Shown here one piece after another: positions 15,479-23,165 of a DNA stretch of 32,455 nt. The notes under the pieces were generated by a model. That model had not been told where the DNA came from. It saw only the letters and a list, made by a program, of their open reading frames with translations, and ran no database searches. A program made the position numbers and the translations under genes. This stretch comes from HGM04593 sp045644465 (GTDB lineage Bacteria > Bacteroidota > Bacteroidia > Bacteroidales > Bacteroidaceae): NCBI GenBank assembly GCA_045644465.1, contig JAZRGV010000012.1, forward strand, positions 1 through 32,455, given 5' to 3'. The stretch's first letter is position 1. Each line of letters opens with the position of its first letter.

Positions 15479-17602
15479 ATGAAAAAAATTACACTTTTAT
15501 TCATTTGTGCAACCATTGCAACTATGATGTTTGCACAAACTCCTGCATTCAACACTGCATCCGGCACATACTACAACCCTTTCAGCGTTGAGCTAACCGG
15601 TAGCAACATTTACTACACCCTCGACGGCACAATGCCTACAGAGAACAGCACAAAATATACAAGTGCAATTACCATCAGCGAGTTTGGTACCATCACAACT
15701 ATCACTGCAGCATCATTCAACAACAATACCTGGAGCGATGCTGTTACTGCCACTTATGAGCTAAAGGTTGCAGCTCCAGTCTTTTCAATAACAGGAGGCT
15801 TGTATGAGAAAATAACCGGCAACGATGCTCTTGAATTCACAACCGAGACCACAGGTGCCACAGTATATTACAACGACCGTGGCGAAGACCCTAAGACATC
15901 AGGTTCAAAGCTATGGGGAGCATTATCAATCCTTTCAACACGCACCATCAATGCAATAGCATTTGTTAAAGATGCAAACGGAGAAAAGATATACAGCGAT
16001 ATGGTAAGCGAGTACTACGTAATATCCCCTATTGCACTGTTTGTTTCAGCCAATGAAGTTGAGAGCGCAAAATACATCATTAATGGTGGAGACAAGGTAG
16101 CATACTCATTTTACGAAAACACAGAGAACGGCAACCTGAACACAACAGACGTAACCATTCTGAAGAACAAATATATCGAGACCAACGTATTCTGTGGTTT
16201 CACGTTCACAGGCAGCAATGGCGAATACACCATACAAGATGCATACAATCGTTATATCTACATAAACGAAGGCAACAGCTTGTGCGCAACAAAGAACAGA
16301 CCAAGCACCGGATATTTGTGGAATATAAGCATCGACAGCAACACCTTGCAGGCAACAATCAAGAACATCGCACAGAACAAACTCATTGCATATAACGCAC
16401 AGAGCGGAGTTTTTGGCTTGTACAGCGAAAATGAAATAGGCGAAAATATCACACTACCCGCCCTTTACAAAGGCATGGAATACCCAACCATCACCATTAC
16501 CCCCGAGGATGGCGATACATTGAAGTCATTCTCAAAGTTCACTGTAACATGCGAGAGCGGCATCGAATACGAAGAGCCAAACAACAAGACATATACCTAC
16601 TTTAATATAGGCTACGACTTTACAAAGCACGAGTTCGACAACATTGACCAAATAGACGAGTGTACCATAGAATTCACCCTAGACGAACCTATAGAGACCA
16701 CCGAAGACTACAAGATTGTGTTCCCTGCAGGTGTATTCACTCTCGACCCCGACGGCCTTGGCAAGACAAACAAAGAGATTATATCACGCTACAGTGTTCT
16801 TAACACAGAGAACCTTGAACTTACATATGCCAACCCCGGAAACAAAGAGACTGTTACCGCATTGCAATATCTCTATTTCGAGTTCAACCAGGAAATCAAG
16901 ATGAACGTGAACGAGGTTGTTGTAAGTGACAAGAAAGGCAACGAATACACATTCGCTCTGTCAAGCATCGACAGTTGGGGTGAGAGCTGTCCCGATAATG
17001 CTCTTTGCCTGAAGGCAAACGAAGCAATCACCGCTGCCGGAGAATACACATTCGTATTGAAAAAAGAACACATCAGTGCAAAAAACAACAAAGAGCTCAC
17101 TATAGAGAAAGATATTACATACCGCTTTAGTATCATAGAGAGCCTCAAGGTAGAAAACGTTGTTCCAAACAATGGCGATACATACGAAGAAGTCAGCGAA
17201 ATAACACTAACATTCAACAAAGATGTAATGCACGAGAATATCACAGAGATAATCGTTACCGACATCAACGGTGAAAACTACACATTTGCAAAGACAACAA
17301 CCAATGAAGAGACATCTGTATTGACATTTGTTAGTGCAACACCAATAAGCGCAACAGGCACCTACTCATTTACCATCGAAGATAATCTTATCTATTGCGA
17401 AGCAACAAACAACGATATGAATGAGACCGAAGCCATTCCCGAGACAACATTTACATTTACAGTAAAGAACCATACATCAATAGAAAGCATTGATGCCGAG
17501 GGAGAAGATACAGAGATATACGATCTCACCGGACGCTGTGTAAACGAGATTACCAATGCCGGTATCTACATTATAAGCGGAAAGAAGAAAATAGTTAAGT
17601 AA
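15479..17602 (+). CDS. Secreted multidomain protein with T9SS C-terminal tail (paralog 3)
   Basis: A 707-residue exported protein, function unknown. Signal peptide: MKKITLLFICATIATMMFA. Two chitobiase-C-terminal-like modules follow: TPAFNTASGTYYNPFSVEL with IYYTLDGTMPTENSTKY (~20-97), and ~98-180. Next is a domain (~180-335) like the one in paralog 1, with YTIQDAYNRYIYIN and KLIAYNAQ, beta-trefoil-like in rhythm. Then come three Ig-like SbsA-type modules (~340-660), with EDYKIVFPAGVFTLD and ITLTFNKDV. The tail EIYDLTGRCVNEI...AGIYIISGKKKIVK is a T9SS sorting signal, more diverged than in the other two paralogs. The tandem arrangement points to duplication plus domain shuffling. A possible -7 box is TATTTTTG at 15435-15442. 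Confidence 0.82.
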   Translation: MKKITLLFICATIATMMFAQTPAFNTASGTYYNPFSVELTGSNIYYTLDGTMPTENSTKYTSAITISEFGTITTITAASFNNNTWSDAVTATYELKVAAPVFSITGGLYEKITGNDALEFTTETTGATVYYNDRGEDPKTSGSKLWGALSILSTRTINAIAFVKDANGEKIYSDMVSEYYVISPIALFVSANEVESAKYIINGGDKVAYSFYENTENGNLNTTDVTILKNKYIETNVFCGFTFTGSNGEYTIQDAYNRYIYINEGNSLCATKNRPSTGYLWNISIDSNTLQATIKNIAQNKLIAYNAQSGVFGLYSENEIGENITLPALYKGMEYPTITITPEDGDTLKSFSKFTVTCESGIEYEEPNNKTYTYFNIGYDFTKHEFDNIDQIDECTIEFTLDEPIETTEDYKIVFPAGVFTLDPDGLGKTNKEIISRYSVLNTENLELTYANPGNKETVTALQYLYFEFNQEIKMNVNEVVVSDKKGNEYTFALSSIDSWGESCPDNALCLKANEAITAAGEYTFVLKKEHISAKNNKELTIEKDITYRFSIIESLKVENVVPNNGDTYEEVSEITLTFNKDVMHENITEIIVTDINGENYTFAKTTTNEETSVLTFVSATPISATGTYSFTIEDNLIYCEATNNDMNETEAIPETTFTFTVKNHTSIESIDAEGEDTEIYDLTGRCVNEITNAGIYIISGKKKIVK

Positions 17603-17646
17603 ATAGAAACAGACACACACCCTTTGGTGTGTGTCTGTTTCTATTT
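17601..17646 (+). terminator. Terminator of paralog 3, overlapping its stop codon
   Basis: A 21-bp perfect stem (17601-17621 with 17626-17646) with a four-base loop begins within the TAA stop codon. Confidence 0.82.
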
Positions 17647-17704
17647 GGAAATACAATTACAATTCACTATTTTTGCAACCACAGATTGCAAAATAACATC
17701 AGCC

Positions 17705-19609
17705 ATGAAATACGGTTTCATTAGAACAGCCACAGCCGTTCCGGCAATAACAGCCGGCGACAGCAGAAGAAACGCAATGGAAATAACAGCCATTGCAAAA
17801 GAACTTGCAGAGAAGAATGCAGAACTCATTCTGTTCCCCGAGCTATGCCTGACATCAAGCAGCTGCGGCAACCTGTTCTTGCAACACACATTCATCAAGG
17901 AGTGTGAGCAGGCAATATCAGATATTGCCAACGGCACAAAAGAGTTGAACAGCATAATAGTGTTCGGTGCACCTATAATGCACAACAACACACTCTACAA
18001 CAGTGCAATTGTGATGCACCGCGGAGTTGTCAAAGGCATTGTGCCAAAGAGACTGCTCAATAACAGCATGACTAACGAACAGCGCTGGTTCACAAGCGGC
18101 AACATACTGCCCAGCAACGCAACAGTAAAGATTGGCAACCACGACGCAACATTACTCAAAGAGGCAATCTTCACCACAGAGAGTTACAGCTTTGGAATAG
18201 AGATTGGCAACGAGAGCCAAGCACCACTCACACCAGCCGCTATGCTTGTTAGCAATGGAGCATGTATCATTCTCAATCCAAGCGCAAGCGAGGAGCTAGC
18301 CGACAGCAACCGCCAGACCAAGAACAGAATTGAAGCCGACAGCCGACGCTACAAGAGCTGCTATATGTATGCCAATAGTGGCAAGGGCGAATCGACAAGC
18401 CACGCCACATACGCAGGATATAATGCTATCGCCGAGTGTGGCAACATAATAGCCCAGAGTGACAGATTCCAAACCAAGTCGAACTACACCATAGCCGACA
18501 TCGATATCGAAAAAGCAAGAAACAGTCGCAGAGGCGACAGCAACTTCGCATATAGCAATATACCATTCATCAATATAGAACAAGAGTGCATATGTACCGA
18601 GCCTGAAAGAGTATTCAAGCAACTACCATTCATTCCAACAGGTGATACAGCAAAGGAACGCCTTGAAGAGATATTCATGATACAGGCAACAGCCCTTGCG
18701 CAAAGGATACTCCACACACGAGCCGCCACATGCATCATAGGCATCTCGGGCGGACTCGACTCCACCCTTGCATTACTTGTCACAGACAAAGCATGCCACC
18801 TGGCAGGCAAGAGGAGTGCCGATATCATTGCCGTTACCATGCCAGGTTTCGGCACATCGGGACGCACATACAACAACGCCATCAAGCTTATGCAGAATAT
18901 GGGCGTAAGCGTCAAAGAGATATCAATCAAAGAAGCATGCATACAGCATTTCAAAGACATTGAGCACGATATCGACAACCACGATATAACATACGAGAAC
19001 TCCCAGGCACGCGAGCGCACACAGATACTTATGGACATAGCCAACCAGAAGAACGGCATCGTCATTGGTACAGGCGACCTTTCAGAGCTTGCGCTTGGAT
19101 GGGCAACATACAACGGCGACCACATGAGCATGTATGGCGTAAACGCATCAGTTCCCAAAACATTGATGCAGCACCTTGTACGCCATGTCGCAGAGAATAG
19201 TAGCAATGCCGAAGTAAGAGCAACACTATTAGATATCATAGACACCCCTATCTCACCGGAGCTTATCCCCGCAGATAACAATGGAAATATCAAACAGAAG
19301 ACCGAAGACCTTGTTGGCCCATACGAGCTGCACGACTTTTTCCTTTACCATTTCATACACAACGGCTTTGCTCCCGAAAAGATATACTTTATGGCAAAAA
19401 GAGCCTTTGAAGGAACATATGACAACGACACAATAAAGAGATGGCTTACCACCTTTATGCGCCGTTTCTTCATACAACAGTTCAAACGCTCATGCATGCC
19501 CGACGGCCCTATTACCGGCCATTGCAACCTAAGCCCGCAAGGCGGTTGGATTATGCCGGCCGACATCAACGGCACAGTATGGAATAAAGAATGCAGTAAG
19601 CTTGAATGA
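17705..19609 (+). CDS. nadE: NAD+ synthetase, two-domain form with altered glutaminase site
   Basis: The last step of NAD synthesis: deamido-NAD is amidated using ATP and ammonia, usually from glutamine. The start at 17705 is chosen because MKYGFIRTATAVP matches the family start; the frame is open further upstream. Residues 1-290 are the nitrilase-type glutaminase domain. The usual Glu (FPELCL, Glu46) and Lys (VPKRL, Lys115) of the triad are present. The place where relatives have Cys in GIEICEDLW reads GIEIGNESQ, with Gly168 (codon GGC, 18206-18208). The synthetase domain is intact: ATP loop GISGGLDSTLALL (346-358), GTGDLSELALGWATYNGDHM, and SPELIPADNNG with KQKTEDLVGPYELHDFF. So ammonia-dependent synthesis is predicted. 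It sits after the secreted paralogs with no operon partner. Confidence 0.93.
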   Translation: MKYGFIRTATAVPAITAGDSRRNAMEITAIAKELAEKNAELILFPELCLTSSSCGNLFLQHTFIKECEQAISDIANGTKELNSIIVFGAPIMHNNTLYNSAIVMHRGVVKGIVPKRLLNNSMTNEQRWFTSGNILPSNATVKIGNHDATLLKEAIFTTESYSFGIEIGNESQAPLTPAAMLVSNGACIILNPSASEELADSNRQTKNRIEADSRRYKSCYMYANSGKGESTSHATYAGYNAIAECGNIIAQSDRFQTKSNYTIADIDIEKARNSRRGDSNFAYSNIPFINIEQECICTEPERVFKQLPFIPTGDTAKERLEEIFMIQATALAQRILHTRAATCIIGISGGLDSTLALLVTDKACHLAGKRSADIIAVTMPGFGTSGRTYNNAIKLMQNMGVSVKEISIKEACIQHFKDIEHDIDNHDITYENSQARERTQILMDIANQKNGIVIGTGDLSELALGWATYNGDHMSMYGVNASVPKTLMQHLVRHVAENSSNAEVRATLLDIIDTPISPELIPADNNGNIKQKTEDLVGPYELHDFFLYHFIHNGFAPEKIYFMAKRAFEGTYDNDTIKRWLTTFMRRFFIQQFKRSCMPDGPITGHCNLSPQGGWIMPADINGTVWNKECSKLE

Positions 19610-19613
19610 TAAA

Positions 19614-19650
19614 ACAAAAGAAACAAGGAAATTTTCCTTGTTTCTTTTGT
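19614..19650 (+). terminator. Terminator of nadE
   Basis: An 18-bp near-perfect palindrome ending in TTTCTTTTGT begins four bases after the nadE stop. Its last base adjoins the tRNA-Glu 3'-end copy at 19646-19665. Confidence 0.78.
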
Positions 19651-19665
19651 AGCGCCTACGGGAAT
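19646..19665 (-). repeat. Isolated copy of the tRNA-Glu 3' end (20 bases)
   Basis: These 20 bases are identical to 20112-20131, which span the 3' end of the intact tRNA-Glu and its flank. The rest of a tRNA is absent. Together the two copies bracket the 94-bp repeat array, as an attachment-site duplication or the scar of a lost tRNA copy would. Confidence 0.8.
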
Positions 19666-19675
19666 TAACGAAGTT

Positions 19676-20050
19676 AATCGACAACGTCTGCAGCAATTGT
19701 CACGCGAAGTATGGACGAAGTTCATACCGCGTGGGATGCGAAAAGCAGGCGGCGTCAATTAAAAGAAACAATCGACAACGTCTGCAGCAATTGTCACGCA
19801 AGTATGGACGAAGTTCATACCGCGTGGGATGCGAAAAGCAGGCGGCGTCAATTAAAAGAAACAATCGACAACGTCTGCAGCAATTGTCACGCGAAGTATG
19901 GACGCAGTTCATACAGCGTGGGATGCGAAAAGCAGGCGGCGTCAATTAAAAGAAACAATCGACAACGTCTGCAGCAATTGTCACGCGAAGTATGGACGAA
20001 GTTCATACCGCGTGGGATGCGAAAAGCAGGCGTTGTCAATCAAGAAAAAC
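19676..20050. repeat. Four tandem copies of a ~94-bp repeat
   Basis: Copies start at 19676, 19770, 19863 and 19957 (lengths 94, 93, 94 and ~94). Copies 1-3 are nearly identical. Copy 2 lacks one base in CACGCGAAG, copy 3 has two substitutions, and copy 4 diverges at its end. Each unit contains an inverted repeat CACGCG-AA-GTATG...CATAC-CGCGTG (11 pairs, 9-base loop) and the palindrome-like GACAACGTCTGCAG..TTGTC. Every frame is broken by the unit length, which argues against coding. No spacers differ between units, so this is not a CRISPR array. No homologous element is recognised. Confidence 0.92.
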
Positions 20051-20083
20051 AGCTTACCAGCAAGTTACACAACCGAAATAAAA

Positions 20084-20107
20084 CAAAAAAACAAGGTAAA
20101 ACCTTGT
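20084..20107 (-). terminator. Terminator of the tRNA transcript
   Basis: On the minus strand ACAAGGT (20107-20101) pairs with ACCTTGT (20097-20091), followed by TTTTTTGTTTT. It ends the transcript just after the last tRNA-Glu. Confidence 0.8.
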
Positions 20108-20115
20108 CTACTTTG

Positions 20116-20187
20116 TAGCGCCTACGGGAATCGAACCCGTGTTCCATGCGTGAGAGGCATGTGTCCTAGCCACTAGACGAAAGCGCC
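20116..20187 (-). tRNA. tRNA-Glu (CTC), copy 2
   Basis: The cloverleaf is complete: acceptor GGCGCTT with AGGCGCT and discriminator A, D-arm GTC..GAC, anticodon stem CATGC/GCATG with loop CTCTCAC (anticodon CTC), and T-arm ACGGGTTCGATTCCCGT. CCA is not encoded. It is identical in sequence to the copy at 20330-20401. Confidence 0.93.
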
Positions 20188-20233
20188 ATAATTTCATTTT
20201 TTCTTTGCTACATTAAGCGTCGTAGCTTCTTTG

Positions 20234-20312
20234 TAGCGCCTACGGGAATCGAACTCGTGTTCGTAAAAAAACAAGGTGTGAGAGGCATGTATCCTAGCCA
20301 CCTTTTTTTTAC
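20234..20312 (-). pseudogene. Broken tRNA-Glu copy with terminator-like insertion
   Basis: The T-arm and 3' acceptor half match the intact tRNA-Glu genes, apart from a C-to-T change (plus strand) in the T-stem. The middle is rearranged: half of the anticodon arm is replaced by an A-rich insertion, and the 5' acceptor/D-arm end is replaced by an A/T run. On the minus strand the result is AAGGTG (20304-20299) pairing with CACCTT (20278-20273), followed by seven T. It therefore looks like a rho-independent terminator embedded in a dead tRNA. It lies between two intact copies. Confidence 0.8.
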
Positions 20313-20329
20313 CCGTACTTGCTTCTTTG

Positions 20330-20401
20330 TAGCGCCTACGGGAATCGAACCCGTGTTCCATGCGTGAGAGGCATGTGTCCTAGCCACTAGACGAAAGCGC
20401 C
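20330..20401 (-). tRNA. tRNA-Glu (CTC), copy 1
   Basis: Same 72-base sequence as the copy at 20116-20187, with anticodon loop CTCTCAC (CTC), T-arm GGGTTCGATTCCC and no encoded CCA. It follows tRNA-Ser in the same transcript. Confidence 0.93.
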
Positions 20402-20417
20402 ATTTTGCAAAAATAAG

Positions 20418-20504
20418 CGGAAGCTGGGGGATTCGAACCCCCGGTACGGTAACCCGTACGGCAGTTTAGCAAACTGCTGGTTTCAGCCACTCACCCAAAC
20501 TTCC
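20418..20504 (-). tRNA. tRNA-Ser (GCT)
   Basis: An 87-base class II tRNA. Acceptor GGAAGTT pairs with AGCTTCC, discriminator G. The anticodon loop TTGCTAA gives GCT (reads AGC/AGU). The long variable arm is GTACGGGTTACCGTAC, and the T-arm is GGGGGTTCGAATCCCCC. No CCA is encoded. Confidence 0.94.
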
Positions 20505-20535
20505 ATTTGGTAGCTTACGCCCTTATTTTGCGTTG

Positions 20536-20567
20536 CAAAGGTAGAGCATTTCATTGGAATACGCAAA
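20536..20567 (-). promoter_or_regulatory. Promoter of the tRNA operon (TTTG-N20-TACCTTTG)
   Basis: On the minus strand TTTG (20567-20564) and TACCTTTG (20543-20536) are 20 bases apart, ~30 bases before the first base of tRNA-Ser. The -7 box is the same as that of the SRP RNA gene. Confidence 0.8.
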
Positions 20568-20684
20568 TATTACAAGCAATATTTTTCAAAAAAAACAACA
20601 AAACAACAAATATTACCCAACTTTATCGTTTTATATTAGTATATGACAGACAAATTAAGTATTTTTGGAAAAGAAATACATCAT

Positions 20685-21629
20685 ATGCCAATAGATATAG
20701 TAAAATACAATCATAACATGAAAGCCGAATGGGATGCCTTTGTCAAGACATCCAAGAACGGTACATTTCTCTTTATGCGCGATTACATGGAGTATCACAA
20801 CGACCGTTTTATCGACTACTCACTACTATTCTACCGCAACGGCAAACTATTGGCAACACTTCCGGCAAACATATTCAAGGAGAAGCACGCCATTGTCTCA
20901 CATGGCGGATTAACATACGGTGGTTTTATAATGCACACCCACTGTAAAGCTTGCGACATGATAGAAATTATAGAGGAGCTAAAACAATATCTGAGACAAT
21001 CAGGTATAAAAAAGCTGATATACAAACCTGTTCCCTATATTTACAACAGAGTACCAAGCGAAGAGCCACTCTATGCTCTTTTCCATTCAGGAGCAACAAT
21101 ATCGGCACGTTCTATATCCACAACAATAGACAACCGGGAACAGCTAAAGCTAAGCCAGCTACGTAAACGTTGCATAGCGAAGGCTGCAAAAGCAGGTATA
21201 GAGTGTAAGGAATCAACTTACTACAAGAAATTTTGGGCTATACTAACAAATATACTTCAAGCACGCCACAACAGTAGCCCGGTACACACTATAGAAGAGA
21301 TAGAACTGCTGCACAGCAGGTTCCCCGAAAACATAAAGCTATACACAGCACACCATCAAGGTGAGCCTGTTGCAGGCATTGTCGTATATGAGACCGACAC
21401 CGTTGCCCACTTCCAATACATCGCCGTTTCGGACGAAGGCGGCACTATGGGCGCGCTGGATATACTTATCCAGTATCTTGTAGAAAAGATATACGCAAAT
21501 AAGAGATATATCGACTTTGGAACATCTACAGAACAAGGTGGCACATACCTTAACAACGGACTTATAGCCCAAAAAGAGGGCTTTGGTGGCAGAGCCGTTG
21601 TCTATGATACCTACGAGCTTAGTATCTGA
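20685..21629 (+). CDS. GNAT/FemAB-like acyltransferase family protein
   Basis: A 314-residue cytoplasmic protein of the GNAT-related 'acetyltransferase 6'/FemAB-like group. It has two GNAT-like halves: WDAFVKTSKNGTFLF..DYMEYH.DRF with a GGLTYGGF strand in the first, and GEPVAGIVVYETDTVAHFQYIAVSDEG with YIDFGTSTEQGG in the second. Such proteins transfer amino-acyl or acyl groups in cell-wall or exopolysaccharide/lipid pathways, but here the substrate is unknown. An in-frame ATG at 20643 would add 14 residues. The start at 20685 is preferred because MPIDIVKYN..MKAEWDAF fits the family and because a TATTTTTG box (20660-20667) sits just before it. It converges with the deaminase gene, overlapping it by 11 bases. 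Confidence 0.72.
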   Translation: MPIDIVKYNHNMKAEWDAFVKTSKNGTFLFMRDYMEYHNDRFIDYSLLFYRNGKLLATLPANIFKEKHAIVSHGGLTYGGFIMHTHCKACDMIEIIEELKQYLRQSGIKKLIYKPVPYIYNRVPSEEPLYALFHSGATISARSISTTIDNREQLKLSQLRKRCIAKAAKAGIECKESTYYKKFWAILTNILQARHNSSPVHTIEEIELLHSRFPENIKLYTAHHQGEPVAGIVVYETDTVAHFQYIAVSDEGGTMGALDILIQYLVEKIYANKRYIDFGTSTEQGGTYLNNGLIAQKEGFGGRAVVYDTYELSI

Positions 21630-22086
21630 TTTTATCCTCCTTCTCTTGCCATGCACGAAACGGAGCTAAAGCCTCATCGTGCAAAATATTCTCCACAGGC
21701 TTGTTACGTTTGTCGGGAGCGAGTTCCAATTCGCGGTAGATAAAAGAGTCGTCAAAATCAATCTTCGCTGCATCGTACTGGTTTGCACCATAATAAATTT
21801 TGTCGATGTGCGCCCAATAGATAGCACCAAGGCACATAGGACAAGGTTCACACGAAGTATATATGACACATCCGCTCAAATCAAAAGTACCCAATTTTGT
21901 ACATGCTGCGCGTATAGCACTCACCTCGGCATGAGCCGTAGGGTCATTGTTCGCAGTGACTCTGTTTGCACCCGTCGCAATGATTTTTCCGTCCTTTACG
22001 ATGACAGCACCGAACGGGCCTCCGCCATTCTTGATATTCTCCACGGCCAGGGCTATCGCCTGACGCATAAAATCCTCGTGTCGCAT
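21619..22086 (-). CDS. guaD: Guanine deaminase (CDA-fold, GuaD type)
   Basis: A 155-residue zinc enzyme converting guanine to xanthine and ammonia. The zinc/catalytic motifs are TAHAEV (His52, Glu54) and PCPMC (Cys82, Cys85). GGPFGAVIVKDG near the N-terminus, ANNDPTAHAE, YTSCEPCPMCLGAIYWA and the late FDDSFIYRELEL are, from memory, the same as in Bacillus subtilis GuaD and distinguish it from the tRNA adenosine deaminase TadA. The length is typical. It is separated from nadC by a hairpin, so it is probably transcribed alone. The C-terminus overlaps the convergent neighbour by 11 bases. Confidence 0.88.
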   Translation of the reverse strand: MRHEDFMRQAIALAVENIKNGGGPFGAVIVKDGKIIATGANRVTANNDPTAHAEVSAIRAACTKLGTFDLSGCVIYTSCEPCPMCLGAIYWAHIDKIYYGANQYDAAKIDFDDSFIYRELELAPDKRNKPVENILHDEALAPFRAWQEKEDKIRY

Positions 22087-22147
22087 AACATTACATTTAA
22101 TAAAAACAGAACAAATAAAGAAAGACGATGTTCACTATTAAAATGCA

Positions 22148-22184
22148 GAAACAGCATTCTCCCCTTTCGGGAGCATGCTGTTTC
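22148..22184 (-). terminator. Terminator of nadC
   Basis: 22148-22157 pairs with 22175-22184 (10 bp) and CTCCC with GGGAG inside it. It lies 18 bases beyond the nadC stop on the minus strand; the following T-run is weak. Confidence 0.65.
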
Positions 22185-22201
22185 ATATATATGCGCGCAG
22201 T

Positions 22202-23053
22202 TTACTGAACAGCCTTAAAACTCATATCAAGCCCCTTAACAGAGTGTGTAAGAGCACCTACAGATATAAAGTCAACGCCACAGAGAGCATAATCGCGCAA
22301 AGTATCGAATGTAATACCGCCCGATGATTCTGTCTCGAAACGACCTGCAACCATCTCAACAGCCTTACGTGTTTTTTCGGTATCGAAATTGTCGAACATG
22401 ATACGCTGCACTCCACCCATGTCGAGCACCTTCTGCAAATCCTCGAGGGTACGCACCTCAACTTCAATCTTCAAATCCTTACCACAAGCCTTGCAGTACT
22501 CCTTAGCACGCGAAACAGCCTGCTCAATGCCACCTGCGAAATCAACGTGGTTATCCTTGATAAGAATCATATCGAACAAACCAATTCTGTGATTCACACC
22601 GCCACCGATGCGTACAGCCTCTTTTTCCATAATGCGCATACCAGGAGTCGTCTTGCGAGTGTCGAGAACACGAGTGTTTGTACCCTCAAGCTGACGCACA
22701 TACTTGCGAGTCATTGTAGCGATACCGCTCATGCGCTGCATAACATTGAGCATAAGACGCTCTGTCTGCAACAACGACCTTACACTACCCGTAACATACA
22801 TAGCAATGTCGCCTTTCTTAACCTCGGCACCATCCTCAATAAGTACCTCAACCTGCAAGTCCTTGTCGAAACGGGCAAAGATACGTTTTGCCATCTCAAT
22901 GCCGGCAAGCACACCATCCTCCTTGATAAGAAGCATATTCTTTCCCATAGCATCTGCAGGGATTGTAGAAAGGGTTGTATGGTCACCATCACCAATATCC
23001 TCGGCAAAGGCTAAATCGATAAGTTTATCGATAAGTTCATCTTTTACGTTCAT
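22202..23053 (-). CDS. nadC: Nicotinate-nucleotide pyrophosphorylase (quinolinate phosphoribosyltransferase)
   Basis: The enzyme converts quinolinate and PRPP to nicotinate mononucleotide, CO2 and pyrophosphate in de novo NAD synthesis. The protein has 283 residues, the normal length. Landmarks are FAEDIGDGDHTT (14-25), TERLMLNVMQRMSGIAT, DTRKTTPGMR with EKEAVRIGGGVNHRIGL, MILIKDNHV, IEVEVRTLEDL, and FDNF with ESSGGI near the C-terminus. The active-site Arg/Lys/His residues of these motifs are present. Together with nadE at 17705 it covers two steps of the pathway. It has its own promoter and a hairpin at its end. Confidence 0.95.
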   Translation of the reverse strand: MNVKDELIDKLIDLAFAEDIGDGDHTTLSTIPADAMGKNMLLIKEDGVLAGIEMAKRIFARFDKDLQVEVLIEDGAEVKKGDIAMYVTGSVRSLLQTERLMLNVMQRMSGIATMTRKYVRQLEGTNTRVLDTRKTTPGMRIMEKEAVRIGGGVNHRIGLFDMILIKDNHVDFAGGIEQAVSRAKEYCKACGKDLKIEVEVRTLEDLQKVLDMGGVQRIMFDNFDTEKTRKAVEMVAGRFETESSGGITFDTLRDYALCGVDFISVGALTHSVKGLDMSFKAVQ

Positions 23054-23081
23054 AATATGAAATGTTGAATACTATTTTCTG

Positions 23082-23113
23082 CGAAGATATACATTTATTG
23101 CAATTAGAACAAA
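23082..23113 (-). promoter_or_regulatory. Promoter of nadC (TTTG-N20-TATCTTCG)
   Basis: On the minus strand TTTG (23113-23110) and TATCTTCG (23089-23082) are 20 bases apart; the -7 box differs at one position from TAnnTTTG. Confidence 0.6.
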
Positions 23114-23165
23114 GAAGAAAGACTTTTTTATAGTATCTTCGTAACGATATTATAATTTGAGAGCA

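Noticed and set aside
17624..17704. Longer NadE start at 17624
   Set aside because: It begins within the terminator of the previous gene, and family proteins start at MKYGF.
19676..20050. CRISPR array
   Set aside because: The whole ~94-bp unit repeats, with no unique spacers, and no cas genes are near.
19711..20118. Open frames of up to 135 codons through the 94-bp repeats, with repeated peptides
   Set aside because: The unit length is not a multiple of three, so the peptide changes frame between copies. Open frames exist on both strands, and there is no promoter or plausible product.
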